Assembly: GCA_026392825.1 (NCBI GenBank)
Contig: JAPLBF010000018.1
Span: 11,237-66,440, forward strand
Direction: 5' to 3'
Origin: Actinomycetota bacterium
GTDB taxonomy: Bacteria; Actinomycetota; Actinomycetes; Nanopelagicales; Nanopelagicaceae
Length of the DNA: 55,204 nucleotides
A program made the position numbers and the translations under genes. The notes beneath the pieces were generated by a model. It was given only the letters and a program-made list of their open reading frames with translations, had not been told where the DNA came from and did no database searches. Below are positions 16,906 through 25,756 of this stretch, piece after piece; positions within the stretch are counted from its first letter, which is position 1; each line of letters opens with the position of its first letter.

Positions 16906-18254
16906 TAGCGCGCCTCCTCTTCCATTTCTTTATCTAATTCGATATCACTCGGATCGACCTCCGTGCCGGTCACATCAGCAAGGTCCAATTTTGGACCAGT
17001 GCCGCGCGTTGAATCACGGTGATCGAGTCGCCAATTTTCAGGCAGTAAGTGGTCGAGCACGTCATCTACAGTGACCGCACCGAGTAAACGCTCGTTGGCA
17101 TCCACTACAGGTACAGATAACAAGTTGTAACTGGCTAAGTATGACGAAACTTCGTGCAGAGATGCGTCGGGATTTAACCCTTGCGTATCTGTATCAACTA
17201 TCGAACCAAGGAGAGTTGAGGGCGGTTCGCGGAGTAAACGTTGGTAGTGAACCAATCCGATATAGCGACCTGTAGGGGTTTCTAGTGGCTGGCGACAGAC
17301 GAAAACTTGTGAAGCAAGTGCAGGTGAAACCTCACGTGCGCGAACACTTGCTAGCGCATCTGCAACTGAATAGTCAGCGCTCATCACGATTGGTTCGGTC
17401 GTCATCATTCCGCCGGCAGAATAATCTTCATAAGTCATCAGGCGAAGAACATCTTCGGCATCTTCAGGTTCCATAAGTTCAATCAGCGCTTGCGCACGCT
17501 CTTCACCAATTTCGCGTAATAAGTCAGCAGCATCATCTGGATCCATCTCGCCAAGAACATCGGCGGCACGTTCGCCTTCTAATTCGGCAAGCAAAGCAAC
17601 TCGTTCTGCTTCATCCATTTCTTGAAGTACATCTGCAAGACGTTCATCATCTAGAGCTCGTGCAACTTCAACACGGCGCTTCGGAGCTAAATCTTGAATT
17701 ACAGCGGCTAAGTCAGCGGCACGTAAATTATTTATTGTTGAAAGTAAATTTGTTACTCCCTGATTGTGTTCAGGCAAAGTGAATCCGGTTACTTCTTCCC
17801 AGGCTACGGTGGAGGTTGCGCCTTTGCGTCGCAGTCCACTGCCTCTCCTCATAATATGAACGCGATTAATAAACCAATCACCTGTGCGCGTTTGTTCCAT
17901 TCCCAAATCTTCTACAACGACTGGCTCGTCACCATCTAACAGAGTTATAGAGCGATCGAGTAATTCTCCCAAGACAAGTAATTCACCAGTGCGAGACTCA
18001 AAGCGTCGCATGTTGACCAGGCCGGTAATAACAACCGCACCAGATTCAATAGAAGTGACTCGAGTAATTGGAACAAAGACACGGCGGCGTAAAGGTACTT
18101 CGACGACGAGGCCAAGAATGCGTGCAGGTTGGCTATTTGATCGCAAGGTCGCAACAGCGTCGCGTACCTTTCCAACTGGATCTCCATTTGGATCAAATAC
18201 TGCGGTTCCTGCAAGACGAGCAATAAATACTCGGTTTAGAACATTGCCACTCAT
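16905..18254 (-). CDS. Soluble MgtE N-domain and CBS-domain protein
   Basis: A 449-residue cytoplasmic protein. A PRC-barrel-like domain (residues 1-150) is followed by an MgtE N-terminal helical domain (170-275; repeated L-x-E-M-D/A-D-V-L units) and a CBS pair (276-410, ending V-P-V-V-D-A-N-E-R-L-L-G-A-V-T). There is no membrane domain, so it is not a complete Mg2+ transporter. This is the usual form in actinobacteria rather than a truncation. It may sense Mg2+ or nucleotides for the coupled DUF1003 protein. A GGGAGG site precedes the ATG. Confidence 0.9.
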   Translation of the reverse strand: MSGNVLNRVFIARLAGTAVFDPNGDPVGKVRDAVATLRSNSQPARILGLVVEVPLRRRVFVPITRVTSIESGAVVITGLVNMRRFESRTGELLVLGELLDRSITLLDGDEPVVVEDLGMEQTRTGDWFINRVHIMRRGSGLRRKGATSTVAWEEVTGFTLPEHNQGVTNLLSTINNLRAADLAAVIQDLAPKRRVEVARALDDERLADVLQEMDEAERVALLAELEGERAADVLGEMDPDDAADLLREIGEERAQALIELMEPEDAEDVLRLMTYEDYSAGGMMTTEPIVMSADYSVADALASVRAREVSPALASQVFVCRQPLETPTGRYIGLVHYQRLLREPPSTLLGSIVDTDTQGLNPDASLHEVSSYLASYNLLSVPVVDANERLLGAVTVDDVLDHLLPENWRLDHRDSTRGTGPKLDLADVTGTEVDPSDIELDKEMEEEAR

Positions 18255-18288
18255 TTTTGGCCTCCCTTCATTGTCTAAGAGTATCGGC

Positions 18289-18294
18289 TACCGT
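18289..18294 (+). promoter_or_regulatory. -10 element for leaderless EamA transporter gene
   Basis: TACCGT ends 7 nt before the ATG at 18302, supporting that start over in-frame codons further upstream that would run into the divergent MgtE/CBS gene. Confidence 0.45.
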
Positions 18295-18301
18295 TACATC
18301 T

Positions 18302-19204
18302 ATGTCGCAGCCTTTATCTCGAGATAACCACACTCAGATTCCGGCCCGTCCAGATTTAATTCGTATAAGTATTGGAATTCTGGCTATTGGAACTTCAGGA
18401 CCGCTAATTGCTTTGAGCGCTATGCCTATTTTGACTCTTGTATTTTGGCGAAATCTCGGCGGCGCAATTGTCACTGCTCCATTTGCACTGCGTCATCGCA
18501 TCGATCGCACCGGTCTGAAATGGGCAATATTGGCTGGAGTTACCTTAGCAATACATTTTATTGCGTTTTTCTTAGCGATGCGGATGACAACAGTTGCGGC
18601 TGGTACCGCACTGGTTGCGCTCCAACCAATATTTGCAGCCCTCTTTGTAAAACTTACGGGTGGCAAAATTCCTTCGCGAGCTTGGCTAGGAATGGTTGTG
18701 AGTTTTATGGGCGTAATACTTATCTCAGGAATTGATTTACAGATTTCATTGCGGGCTTTTCTTGGTGATGTGGCAGCTCTGATTTCTGCGGCTCTCGCAG
18801 CGGTATACATGATGTTTGGTGCGCGGGCGCAACGAACCCTCGAAACTTCAACTTACACATCAATCTGTTATTTGGTTTGCGCCTTAACTGCACTTCCAAT
18901 GGCGCTTATTGCCGGGAACCAAATCATTGACTTCAATTCACGTGAATGGATTATCGTTCTCGGCCTAGTCTTTGGTGCACAACTTCTGGGCCACACAATG
19001 TTTAATACTGTTTTGAAGCGCGTTTCTCCTGCGGTTGTTTCCCTAGCTGTCTTCTTTGAAGTTCCGACAAGTTCGATCATCGCCTTTTGGTGGTTAGATC
19101 AAAGCCCACCGGTAGGAGTTATTCCTGGAATCGTGTTAATTCTCATTGGGTGCGTACTAGTTGTTCTGCGAACCAGACCCACCCGAGTAATGATCGAAGA
19201 GTAA
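18302..19204 (+). CDS. EamA/DMT family transporter
   Basis: A 300-residue membrane protein with about ten hydrophobic segments in two EamA repeats (residues 18-140 and 150-290). Visible family pieces are F-W-R-N-L-G-G-A and T-T-V-A-A-G-T-A-L-V-A-L-Q-P-I-F-A-A-L, and near the end V-A-L-Q-P-like S-P-A-V-V-S-L-A-V-F-F-E-V-P. DMT proteins export or import small metabolites; the substrate cannot be told. The PHP gene starts 2 nt after its stop. Confidence 0.88.
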   Translation: MSQPLSRDNHTQIPARPDLIRISIGILAIGTSGPLIALSAMPILTLVFWRNLGGAIVTAPFALRHRIDRTGLKWAILAGVTLAIHFIAFFLAMRMTTVAAGTALVALQPIFAALFVKLTGGKIPSRAWLGMVVSFMGVILISGIDLQISLRAFLGDVAALISAALAAVYMMFGARAQRTLETSTYTSICYLVCALTALPMALIAGNQIIDFNSREWIIVLGLVFGAQLLGHTMFNTVLKRVSPAVVSLAVFFEVPTSSIIAFWWLDQSPPVGVIPGIVLILIGCVLVVLRTRPTRVMIEE

Positions 19205-19206
19205 TA

Positions 19207-20052
19207 ATGATTGATCTGCACACGCACACGACGGCAAGTGACGGCACCGATTCACCAGCAGAGTTAATTAACAAGGCGCTATCTGCCGGTATCAAAACTT
19301 TGGCAATTACAGATCACGACAGCACATCCGGCTGGAGCGAAGCGATCGCCACCTTACGCACACCAATGTCACTTGTTTTAGGCGCTGAAATATCTACGCT
19401 CACCGTCGAAGGAATCAGTGTTCATATCTTGGGCTTACTTTTTGATGGAGAGGATCGTGATCTCCAGGCGATGCTTTCTGATTCACGAGATACCCGAATT
19501 CCACGAATGCGTAAGATGATTGAGCTTTTAGCAGCCGATGGCATTGCAATAACTATGGAAGATGTCATTGCCGCGACTCCACCAGGAGCAACGGTTGGCC
19601 GGCCACACCTAGCTGATGCTCTGGTAAAAAATAAAGTGATCGCTTCACGAGATGAAGCATTTGTTGATCTACTTCATAACGCCTCGAAATATTACGTGAC
19701 TCACGCCGCCCCAACGCCAGAAGATGCAATTTCGCAGATAAAAAAGGCTGGGGGAGTTGCAGTAATTGCCCACCCATTTGCATCACGTCGAGGAGAAATC
19801 ATTTCTGCTGCGACTTTTACGACTCTCGTGGCGGCTGGTTTAAATGGAATTGAAGTAAATCACAGAGATCACTCGCAAGTTGAGCGTGAGCAGCTAACTG
19901 AAATTGCCGATCAATTGCACTTAGTAAAAACTGGGTCGAGTGATTACCACGGAAACGGTAAACTTAATGCACTAGGCGAAAATCTCACGGATCCCGCAGA
20001 ATGGGAACATCTGGAGTCGCTAGCTAATGCAAGAAGGGTGGTACGTAAATGA
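19207..20052 (+). CDS. PHP-domain metal-dependent phosphoesterase
   Basis: A 281-residue PHP protein. It opens with M-I-D-L-H-T-H-T-T-A-S-D-G-T (metal-binding His pair), then I-T-D-H-D-S-T near residue 37, A-H-P-F near 185 and G-S-S-D-Y-H-G near 243. This pattern matches the YciV/RNase AM family of 3',5'-nucleotide phosphatases and 5'-3' RNA exonucleases. The ATG at 19207 is 2 nt after the transporter stop; the end overlaps marC by 4 nt. Confidence 0.88.
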   Translation: MIDLHTHTTASDGTDSPAELINKALSAGIKTLAITDHDSTSGWSEAIATLRTPMSLVLGAEISTLTVEGISVHILGLLFDGEDRDLQAMLSDSRDTRIPRMRKMIELLAADGIAITMEDVIAATPPGATVGRPHLADALVKNKVIASRDEAFVDLLHNASKYYVTHAAPTPEDAISQIKKAGGVAVIAHPFASRRGEIISAATFTTLVAAGLNGIEVNHRDHSQVEREQLTEIADQLHLVKTGSSDYHGNGKLNALGENLTDPAEWEHLESLANARRVVRK

Positions 20053-20666
20053 ACGCAATTGAAGTCAGCACCCTTACATTCTCGATCCAGGCATTCGTAA
20101 CACTTTTAGTAATTCTTGATCCACCGGGTGCAACTCCAATATTCCTTGGCTTGGTTGCAGATAAGTCCAAGAAAGAACGCGTCCAGCTGGCATGGCAAGC
20201 AGCTTTGGTATCACTTGTTGTAATTACCTTCTTCTCGCTATTCGGAAGATTTATTTTGGATTACATGAACGTTTCTATGGAAGCGTTGCAGGCCGCAGGT
20301 GGATTATTACTGCTCTACGTATCCCTCGAACTCTTAACTGGGCGAGATATGGGTGGCGAAGATGCAAAGAATAAGAACATCGCTTTGGTTCCGCTAGGAA
20401 CTCCTTTGCTAGCAGGTCCAGGTGCAATTGTGGCGACGATGATTTTCGTTCAACAGATCGATACCCCGGCACAGAGTTTCGGCTTGATTGCCGCAGTAGT
20501 CTCCGTTCATATAGTTATCGCGATTTCCCTAATGGCTTCAACAACAATTCTGGGAATAATCAAGGATTCCGGCGTCACTCTTTTGGCACGAATCGCGGGC
20601 TTATTACTTGCTGCGATTGCCGTTCAAATGTTGGTTGATGCAATTAAAGCATTCACCGCTCAATAA
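20049..20666 (+). CDS. MarC family integral membrane protein
   Basis: A 205-residue protein with six hydrophobic segments and the MarC/UPF0056 signatures F-V-T-L-L-V-I-L-D-P-P-G-A-T-P-I-F near the start and V-P-L-G-T-P-L-L-A-G-P-G-A-I near residue 115. Despite the name, the family is not shown to cause multidrug resistance; its role is unknown. The ATGA overlap with the PHP gene indicates coupling. Confidence 0.9.
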   Translation: MNAIEVSTLTFSIQAFVTLLVILDPPGATPIFLGLVADKSKKERVQLAWQAALVSLVVITFFSLFGRFILDYMNVSMEALQAAGGLLLLYVSLELLTGRDMGGEDAKNKNIALVPLGTPLLAGPGAIVATMIFVQQIDTPAQSFGLIAAVVSVHIVIAISLMASTTILGIIKDSGVTLLARIAGLLLAAIAVQMLVDAIKAFTAQ

Positions 20667-20675
20667 GGATTAACA

Positions 20676-21488
20676 ATGGAAATTGAATCTTCATCATTTG
20701 ATCCACGTGGAATTTTCTCCCCGGGCTCTGTCGCCTGGCGAATACATTCAGACCCATCAATGGCAGTTGGCGGAATTCGGGCGCTTTTGCAACAAGCGCT
20801 ACATCCAGAGGCAATGGATGGCGTAGCAAAGCACTCTAACTTCCGGGAAGACGCTTGGGGAAGATTGCAACGCACTGGAGATTATGTCTCCACAATTACT
20901 TTTGCGAGCACCGAGCAAGCATTTGCGCTAGCTGCGCGAGTTAGAAAGATTCATACTTCACTCGGTCTAGATGATCCACACTTACTTCTTTGGGTGCATA
21001 TGTCTATGGTCGATTCATTTTTAGATATTGCTATTCGATCGGGGATGGAGATAGATCAATCTGAGGCCGATAAATATGTATCGGAAATGGTCACCTTTGC
21101 TCAACTTGTAGGGGTAAGTACTGAAAAAGTTCCCACCACAGTTAGCCAAATGCAGAAGTATTTCTCTGATTTATCTCCAGAACTCCGCGCCTCTGAAGAC
21201 GCTAAACGTGCTGCACTATTTTTAACCATCCCACCACTTCCAACGGCAGTTCGCTTCGCGACTCCAGCAGCACCTGCTTGGGCATCACTTGCGCTCGTGG
21301 CGGCTAGTTCACTTCCTTCGTGGGCTCGCTCACTTTATGGCACACCACAGCTGCCGGGACAAAATTTTGCAACCGACTTATCGCTAAAAGCAATTAGAAA
21401 AACAATCGGCGTAATTCCTGATGTGATTCTCGCACCACCAATTTATAAAGAAGCAATGAAGCGCTGGGATTTGGAGCGGGTTAAATGA
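20676..21488 (+). CDS. Oxygenase MpaB-like / DUF2236 protein
   Basis: A 270-residue helical protein. It has the DUF2236 start F-S-P-G-S-V-A-W-R-I-H-S-D-P, A-L-L-Q-Q-A-L-H-P-E-A-M (His near 46), and W-V-H-M-S-M-V-D-S-F near residue 107, the conserved histidine positions of the family (latex-clearing/MpaB-like, some bind heme). Actinobacteria often carry several paralogues. The substrate is unknown. Its stop overlaps the ParA-like gene by 4 nt, so the two are probably co-translated. Confidence 0.85.
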   Translation: MEIESSSFDPRGIFSPGSVAWRIHSDPSMAVGGIRALLQQALHPEAMDGVAKHSNFREDAWGRLQRTGDYVSTITFASTEQAFALAARVRKIHTSLGLDDPHLLLWVHMSMVDSFLDIAIRSGMEIDQSEADKYVSEMVTFAQLVGVSTEKVPTTVSQMQKYFSDLSPELRASEDAKRAALFLTIPPLPTAVRFATPAAPAWASLALVAASSLPSWARSLYGTPQLPGQNFATDLSLKAIRKTIGVIPDVILAPPIYKEAMKRWDLERVK

Positions 21489-22150
21489 AAACCATCGCCA
21501 TCGCTAGCCCTGCAGGGGGAGTGGGTAAAACTACATTGGCGCACGCAATTTCAGTTGCCGCAGCAGAATTTGGAAAGAAGACTCTGCTCATCGACTTGGA
21601 CCCATCCGGGCCACTTACTTTTCGCCTGGGCTTTGAAAATCCTCGCTTAACAATTACGGACTTTCTTACCGGTACATCACTTGGTGATGAAAATCTAAAT
21701 CTAACGGCCGAAAGATTTGCTTTCATACCCGCCGATTCGCGCCTAACTACCAACTTAAACGAGGATGCGCTTTCCGTATTTTTGAGCGCTCTCCCTGAGA
21801 ACTTTGATCTTGTTGTATTAGATGTAGCTCCATCACTAACTCAGGCGCTGAAGTTGGCCCTTTCCGTTGCCGACCACGTTTTTACTCCAGTAGATGCGTC
21901 TCTGCATACCTTGCGTGCACTTGTGCAATTGCGCGCTATAACTAATCTTGAGGTAACCGCAATTGCAATAGGTGAAGTAAACAATAAAGAGCTCGCACCG
22001 CTCTTGGATGTATCACTGGTTTACTCAAATAAAATTGATGGATTTATAGGCGGAACGCTCTCGGCGCTAACTGCCGATAAAGATGGCGAAGTAGCAGAAA
22101 GTTATAGAAGCGCTACCTATTCAATCTTGGAGATTTTAGGGCTGGAGTAA
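21485..22150 (+). CDS. ParA/MinD-like ATPase with altered Walker A
   Basis: A 221-residue P-loop protein. The Walker A reads S-P-A-G-G-V-G-K-T-T: the P-loop lysine is present but the signature lysine that normally precedes G-G (K-G-G-x-x-G-K) is Ala. L-I-D-L-D-P-S-G and L-V-V-L-D-V-A-P-S follow. No parB partner or parS-like sites are adjacent, so it is unlikely to be the chromosome partition ATPase. The place beside rhlE-type helicase resembles M. tuberculosis Rv3213c. It ends 7 nt from the convergent helicase gene. Confidence 0.82.
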   Translation: MKTIAIASPAGGVGKTTLAHAISVAAAEFGKKTLLIDLDPSGPLTFRLGFENPRLTITDFLTGTSLGDENLNLTAERFAFIPADSRLTTNLNEDALSVFLSALPENFDLVVLDVAPSLTQALKLALSVADHVFTPVDASLHTLRALVQLRAITNLEVTAIAIGEVNNKELAPLLDVSLVYSNKIDGFIGGTLSALTADKDGEVAESYRSATYSILEILGLE

Positions 22151-22157
22151 TTCTGCG

Positions 22158-23486
22158 CTAAGAAGAGAACTTTTTAGTGCGAGTTCGATTGCGAGCTGCG
22201 CGTTCTGCGGCAGGTTTACTCTCTTTTGTTGCCGGTGCAGTTCTCTCAGGCTTTGCAGCAGTTTTTTCTTTGGTGATTCGTCCATTAGACCCGGCTGGAA
22301 TATTTAGAGTTTGATAGAGATGTTCTGAAGATGAGTATGTCTCTTCTGGTTCGCCAAGTCCTAACGCCAATGCAGTATCAATCATCTTCCATCGCGCTAG
22401 ATCGTCCCAATCTACAAAGGTGACCGAAATACCGTCAGCGCCAGCGCGCGCTGTTCTTCCAATTCGGTGTACATAGGTCTTCTCATCTTCGGGGCATTGG
22501 TAGTTAATGACGTGGGTTATGCCATCGATATCAATTCCGCGTGCAGCAACATCGGTTGCCACGAGTACATCTGATTTGCCGGCCTTGAAATCATTTAAAG
22601 CTTTTTCGCGTGCGCTCTGTCCCAAATCTCCGTGGATAGAGGCCGCTCTGAAGCCACGCTCTAAAAGATCATCAGATGTTTTCTGACAAGTGCGTTTAGT
22701 TCGGCAGAAGACAATTGTTGGTCCACGGCCATCTGCTTGCAAGATACGAGCGAGCATTTCAATTTTATCTAACGTGTGAGCACGCAGAACGTGCTGTTTA
22801 ATACGCGAAACAACCGCGCCTTCATCTTCATTATCTTGAGTTCTAATGTGAATTGGTTGATTCATAAAGCGACGCGCTAGAGCAATGATGTCTCCAGGCA
22901 TAGTTGCGGAAAAGAGCATGGTTTGGGCACGGTTAGGTGTGCTGGTAAAGATTTTTTCTACATCAGGTAAGAAACCTAGATCGAGCATTTCATCTGCTTC
23001 ATCTAAAACGACACGTGAAACTTCCTTAAGCTTTAATTGACCTTGTCGGTATAGATCCAATAAGCGCCCTGGAGTTCCGACGACTATTTCAACTCCACCT
23101 GCAAGCGCTTCAATTTGTGGCTCAAACGCCCGACCGCCGTAGACAGCCAAGGTGCGGATTCCGCGATTTCCAGTTAATTCATCAATATCTTTTGTTACTT
23201 GAACGCAGAGTTCTCTCGTTGGTACAACAACTAAAACTTGTGGCAACCCTTTTGCAACAAGTGCTGACCATTCAAAATCTAGTGGAGCAATTACGCGTTC
23301 AATTAAAGGAATACCAAAAGCGAGGGTTTTACCGGTTCCGGTTTTAGCTTGACCAATAACATCGCCATCGCCTAAAGCAATAGGTAAAACCATCTCTTGA
23401 ATTGGAAAAGGAGAGATAAAACCATGTTCTGCCAACGCCGCTTGAGTTTCCGGGCGAAGGGGAAGATCTGCGAAAGTTATTGACAC
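22158..23486 (-). CDS. DEAD-box RNA helicase
   Basis: A 442-residue ATP-dependent RNA helicase (RhlE/DeaD-like). Motifs in order: Q-motif F-P-I-Q-E-M, A-K-T-G-T-G-K-T, P-T-R-E-L, T-P-G-R, V-L-D-E-A-D-E-M, S-A-T, V-A-T-D-V-A-A-R-G-I-D and H-R-I-G-R-T-A-R-A-G. A basic, low-complexity tail (about the last 50 residues) may bind RNA. The GTG at 23486 begins V-S-I-T-F-A-D-L, 1 nt after the DUF3107 stop; an upstream in-frame ATG at 23564 would overlap DUF3107 by 77 nt. Confidence 0.93.
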   Translation of the reverse strand: MSITFADLPLRPETQAALAEHGFISPFPIQEMVLPIALGDGDVIGQAKTGTGKTLAFGIPLIERVIAPLDFEWSALVAKGLPQVLVVVPTRELCVQVTKDIDELTGNRGIRTLAVYGGRAFEPQIEALAGGVEIVVGTPGRLLDLYRQGQLKLKEVSRVVLDEADEMLDLGFLPDVEKIFTSTPNRAQTMLFSATMPGDIIALARRFMNQPIHIRTQDNEDEGAVVSRIKQHVLRAHTLDKIEMLARILQADGRGPTIVFCRTKRTCQKTSDDLLERGFRAASIHGDLGQSAREKALNDFKAGKSDVLVATDVAARGIDIDGITHVINYQCPEDEKTYVHRIGRTARAGADGISVTFVDWDDLARWKMIDTALALGLGEPEETYSSSEHLYQTLNIPAGSNGRITKEKTAAKPERTAPATKESKPAAERAARNRTRTKKFSS

Positions 23487-23487
23487 C

Positions 23488-23745
23488 TTAAACTGCGCCG
23501 AAACCAACGCGGCGGTCGGCTGCGACACCAATGTCGATGAAGCCAATCTTCTCTGCTGCGACAACTATTTCGTGGCCACGAATATCTTGCAATGCAAGCG
23601 TGGTCTTGGCAGCGATTGCAGCGGCTACCGCTGATTTAACGTCAGCGACTGATGAATTGGTCTCGAAAACTAACTCACCGGAGATATTGGTTATTGCGAT
23701 GCGGACATGGGTGCTTTGTGCGGCATCCGATTTCTTTGTGCTCAT
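23488..23745 (-). CDS. DUF3107 family protein
   Basis: An 85-residue protein with the DUF3107 pattern V-R-I-A-I-T-N-I-S-G-E-L-V-F-E-T and a C-terminal I-D-I-G-V-A-A-D-R-R-V-G-F-G. Homologues (TB9.4-like) lie between a TetR gene and a DEAD-box helicase in mycobacteria, exactly as here. Function is unknown. TAGGAT lies 6 nt before the ATG, consistent with a leaderless message also covering the helicase. Confidence 0.88.
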   Translation of the reverse strand: MSTKKSDAAQSTHVRIAITNISGELVFETNSSVADVKSAVAAAIAAKTTLALQDIRGHEIVVAAEKIGFIDIGVAADRRVGFGAV

Positions 23746-23751
23746 GTTCCT

Positions 23752-23757
23752 ATCCTA
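23752..23757 (-). promoter_or_regulatory. -10 element for DUF3107-helicase operon
   Basis: TAGGAT on the minus strand ends 6 nt before the DUF3107 ATG, in the 64-nt gap after the TetR gene. Confidence 0.4.
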
Positions 23758-23809
23758 TCGGCAAAAGTCACCGTTGGATTCTCGAAAATAGCGCTTAGAA
23801 AAGTTGGAG

Positions 23810-24439
23810 TTATTGACTCTCTGAAAGTGGGAAGCCAGATATCCCTCGCCACATTAAGTTCTCAACTAATTCAACAGCTTGTTGGCGAGATAGTTTGCTA
23901 TCACGATCTAACCAGTGGCGGGCGGTTACTTGTGTGTAACCAATCAATCCGACGCCAAGCAACATAGCAACTTCTTGAGGTAAGCCTGTGTCATTAGAAA
24001 TAATTGCACTGACCGCCGCGGCACAATCGTAAGTCATACGATTTAACCTTTCGCGAACTTGTGGCTCAACATTCATATCGCTCTCAAAAAGTAAGCGGAA
24101 AGCTTCGCCTTCATTTTCAATAAAGGCAAAGTAAGCAACTACCGTAGCGTGGACACGCTTTTCGTTATCTGGCGTTGAGGATATAGCTTTCTGTAATTCG
24201 AAAACTAGAGAATCGATATGCAAATCTAGAACAGCTAAGTAAAGATCTAGTTTCGATGGAAAGTGTTGGTATAGAACTGGCTTACTTACATTAGCCCGAT
24301 CTGCAATTTCATCCATAGCGGCTGAGTGATAACCGGCGGCTGTAAAGACTTCTAGGGCTGCGCTCAGTAAAATTGCGCGGCGCTCATCGCGAGGTAAGCG
24401 CGCCTTGTCGCCTTTTGAGTTGGCATCTAAAGTAGTCAT
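23810..24439 (-). CDS. TetR/AcrR family transcriptional regulator
   Basis: A 209-residue repressor-type protein. The N-terminal helix-turn-helix covers residues 15-62 (R-R-A-I-L-L-S-A-A-L-E-V-F, then S-A-A-M-D-E-I-A-D-R-A-N-V-S-K-P-V-L-Y-Q-H-F). A helical ligand domain follows. It is conserved next to moeZ and DUF3107 in actinobacteria (M. tuberculosis Rv3208 type). Its ligand and targets are unknown. A TACGAT element 7 nt before the ATG suggests a leaderless transcript. Confidence 0.92.
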   Translation of the reverse strand: MTTLDANSKGDKARLPRDERRAILLSAALEVFTAAGYHSAAMDEIADRANVSKPVLYQHFPSKLDLYLAVLDLHIDSLVFELQKAISSTPDNEKRVHATVVAYFAFIENEGEAFRLLFESDMNVEPQVRERLNRMTYDCAAAVSAIISNDTGLPQEVAMLLGVGLIGYTQVTARHWLDRDSKLSRQQAVELVENLMWRGISGFPLSESQ

Positions 24440-24446
24440 TGCGCAT

Positions 24447-24452
24447 ATCGTA
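24447..24452 (-). promoter_or_regulatory. -10 element for leaderless tetR-type gene
   Basis: TACGAT on the minus strand ends 7 nt before the ATG at 24439. A TATT-N6-AATA dyad a few bases further upstream could be an operator, but it is short and AT-rich. Confidence 0.4.
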
Positions 24453-24559
24453 GAGGTATTACTCGCAATAATGAAAGATCAATTGCAGATGAGAACCATT
24501 CGCAGCCTCAAGTAATTAACAAATTGGCGCACATCCGATGGCTACGGCAGAATAGCGCT

Positions 24560-25756
24560 ATGACAAGTTCACCTATAAAACCTCCAGCGCTAGTTTCGCC
24601 AGGGCCTGCGCTTACAGTCGATGAGGTTCGTCGTTACAGCCGTCACTTGATTATTCCTGATGTGGCAATGGCAGGACAACAGCGTTTGATGAATGCGAAA
24701 GTTTTATGTGTAGGAGCAGGTGGATTAGGTTCTCCTGCCCTGATGTATTTAGCAGCCGCCGGTGTGGGAACGATTGGCATAGCGGAATTTGATACCGTAG
24801 ATGAATCTAATTTGCAGCGTCAGATAATTCATGGACAAAGCGATATCGGAAAAAGCAAGGCGCAATCAGCAAAAGAGAAAATTTCTGAGATAAATCCTTA
24901 TGTGCAAGTTATCACTCACGAAGTTCGTCTGGATAATTCAAATGTTAAAGAGATATTTTCTCAATATGACATCATCGTTGACGGAACCGATAACTTCGCT
25001 ACGCGGTATTTAGTCAATGACGCCTGCGTTTTACTTAAGAAGCCATACGTCTGGGGATCTATCTACCGCTTTGATGGACAAGCCAGCGTTTTCTGGGCCG
25101 AATACGGACCTTGTTATCGCTGCCTCTACCCGGAACCACCACCTCCCGGAATGGTTCCAAGTTGTGCCGAAGGTGGCGTTCTTGGAGTTCTCTGCGCGAC
25201 TATCGGTTCAATTCAAACTACTGAGGCTATAAAAGTTATCACTGGTGTTGGCGAACCAATGATCGGCTCACTAATGATTTATGACGCGCTGGAAATGTCA
25301 TTTAGAAAGATCAAAGTTCGCAAAGATCCAAACTGTCCGCTCTGTGGCGATAACCCAACCCAATCAGATCTACTTCCAGATTATGATGCTTTTTGTGGAG
25401 TTCTCTCTGATGCCGCTGAAGTTGCGGTTAAGGATTCAACTATTTCAGTCACCGAACTTGCAGACAAAATTGGCGCTAATGATGATTTCTATCTAGTTGA
25501 TGTTCGCGAGCCAAGCGAATTTGAAATCGTTCGCATACCTGGATCTCATCTAATTCCAAAGCAAGGTTTTCTAGACGGAACCGTTCTGGCAACCTTGCCG
25601 CAAGATAAGCCAATCATCTTGCACTGTAAGAGTGGCGTTCGCTCTGCTGAGTGTTTGGCAATCCTTAAAGGCGCCGGATTCGCTGATGCGACGCACGTTG
25701 CCGGTGGGGTTATTGCCTGGGCCAAACAAATAGATAAGTCGCTGCCAGTTTACTGA
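24560..25756 (+). CDS. moeZ: Adenylyltransferase/sulfurtransferase MoeZ
   Basis: A 398-residue fusion of a ThiF/MoeB adenylation domain (residues 1-280) and a rhodanese domain (290-398). Visible are Y-S-R-H-L-I-I-P, V-G-A-G-G-L-G-S-P-A nucleotide loop, C-x-x-C pairs (Y-R-C-L-Y and C-P-L-C-G), and rhodanese D-V-R-E-P-S-E-F with catalytic Cys in H-C-K-S-G-V-R. MoeZ activates and thiolates carrier proteins for molybdopterin, thiamine or sulfur-carrier pathways. The ATG at 24560 was chosen for its fit to the family start. mshB starts inside its stop (TGATG). Confidence 0.92.
   Translation: MTSSPIKPPALVSPGPALTVDEVRRYSRHLIIPDVAMAGQQRLMNAKVLCVGAGGLGSPALMYLAAAGVGTIGIAEFDTVDESNLQRQIIHGQSDIGKSKAQSAKEKISEINPYVQVITHEVRLDNSNVKEIFSQYDIIVDGTDNFATRYLVNDACVLLKKPYVWGSIYRFDGQASVFWAEYGPCYRCLYPEPPPPGMVPSCAEGGVLGVLCATIGSIQTTEAIKVITGVGEPMIGSLMIYDALEMSFRKIKVRKDPNCPLCGDNPTQSDLLPDYDAFCGVLSDAAEVAVKDSTISVTELADKIGANDDFYLVDVREPSEFEIVRIPGSHLIPKQGFLDGTVLATLPQDKPIILHCKSGVRSAECLAILKGAGFADATHVAGGVIAWAKQIDKSLPVY

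Noticed and set aside
16905-18254. MgtE-type transporter that has lost its membrane domain
   Set aside because: The soluble PRC-barrel/MgtE-N/CBS form is standard in actinobacteria, so it is not a truncated gene.
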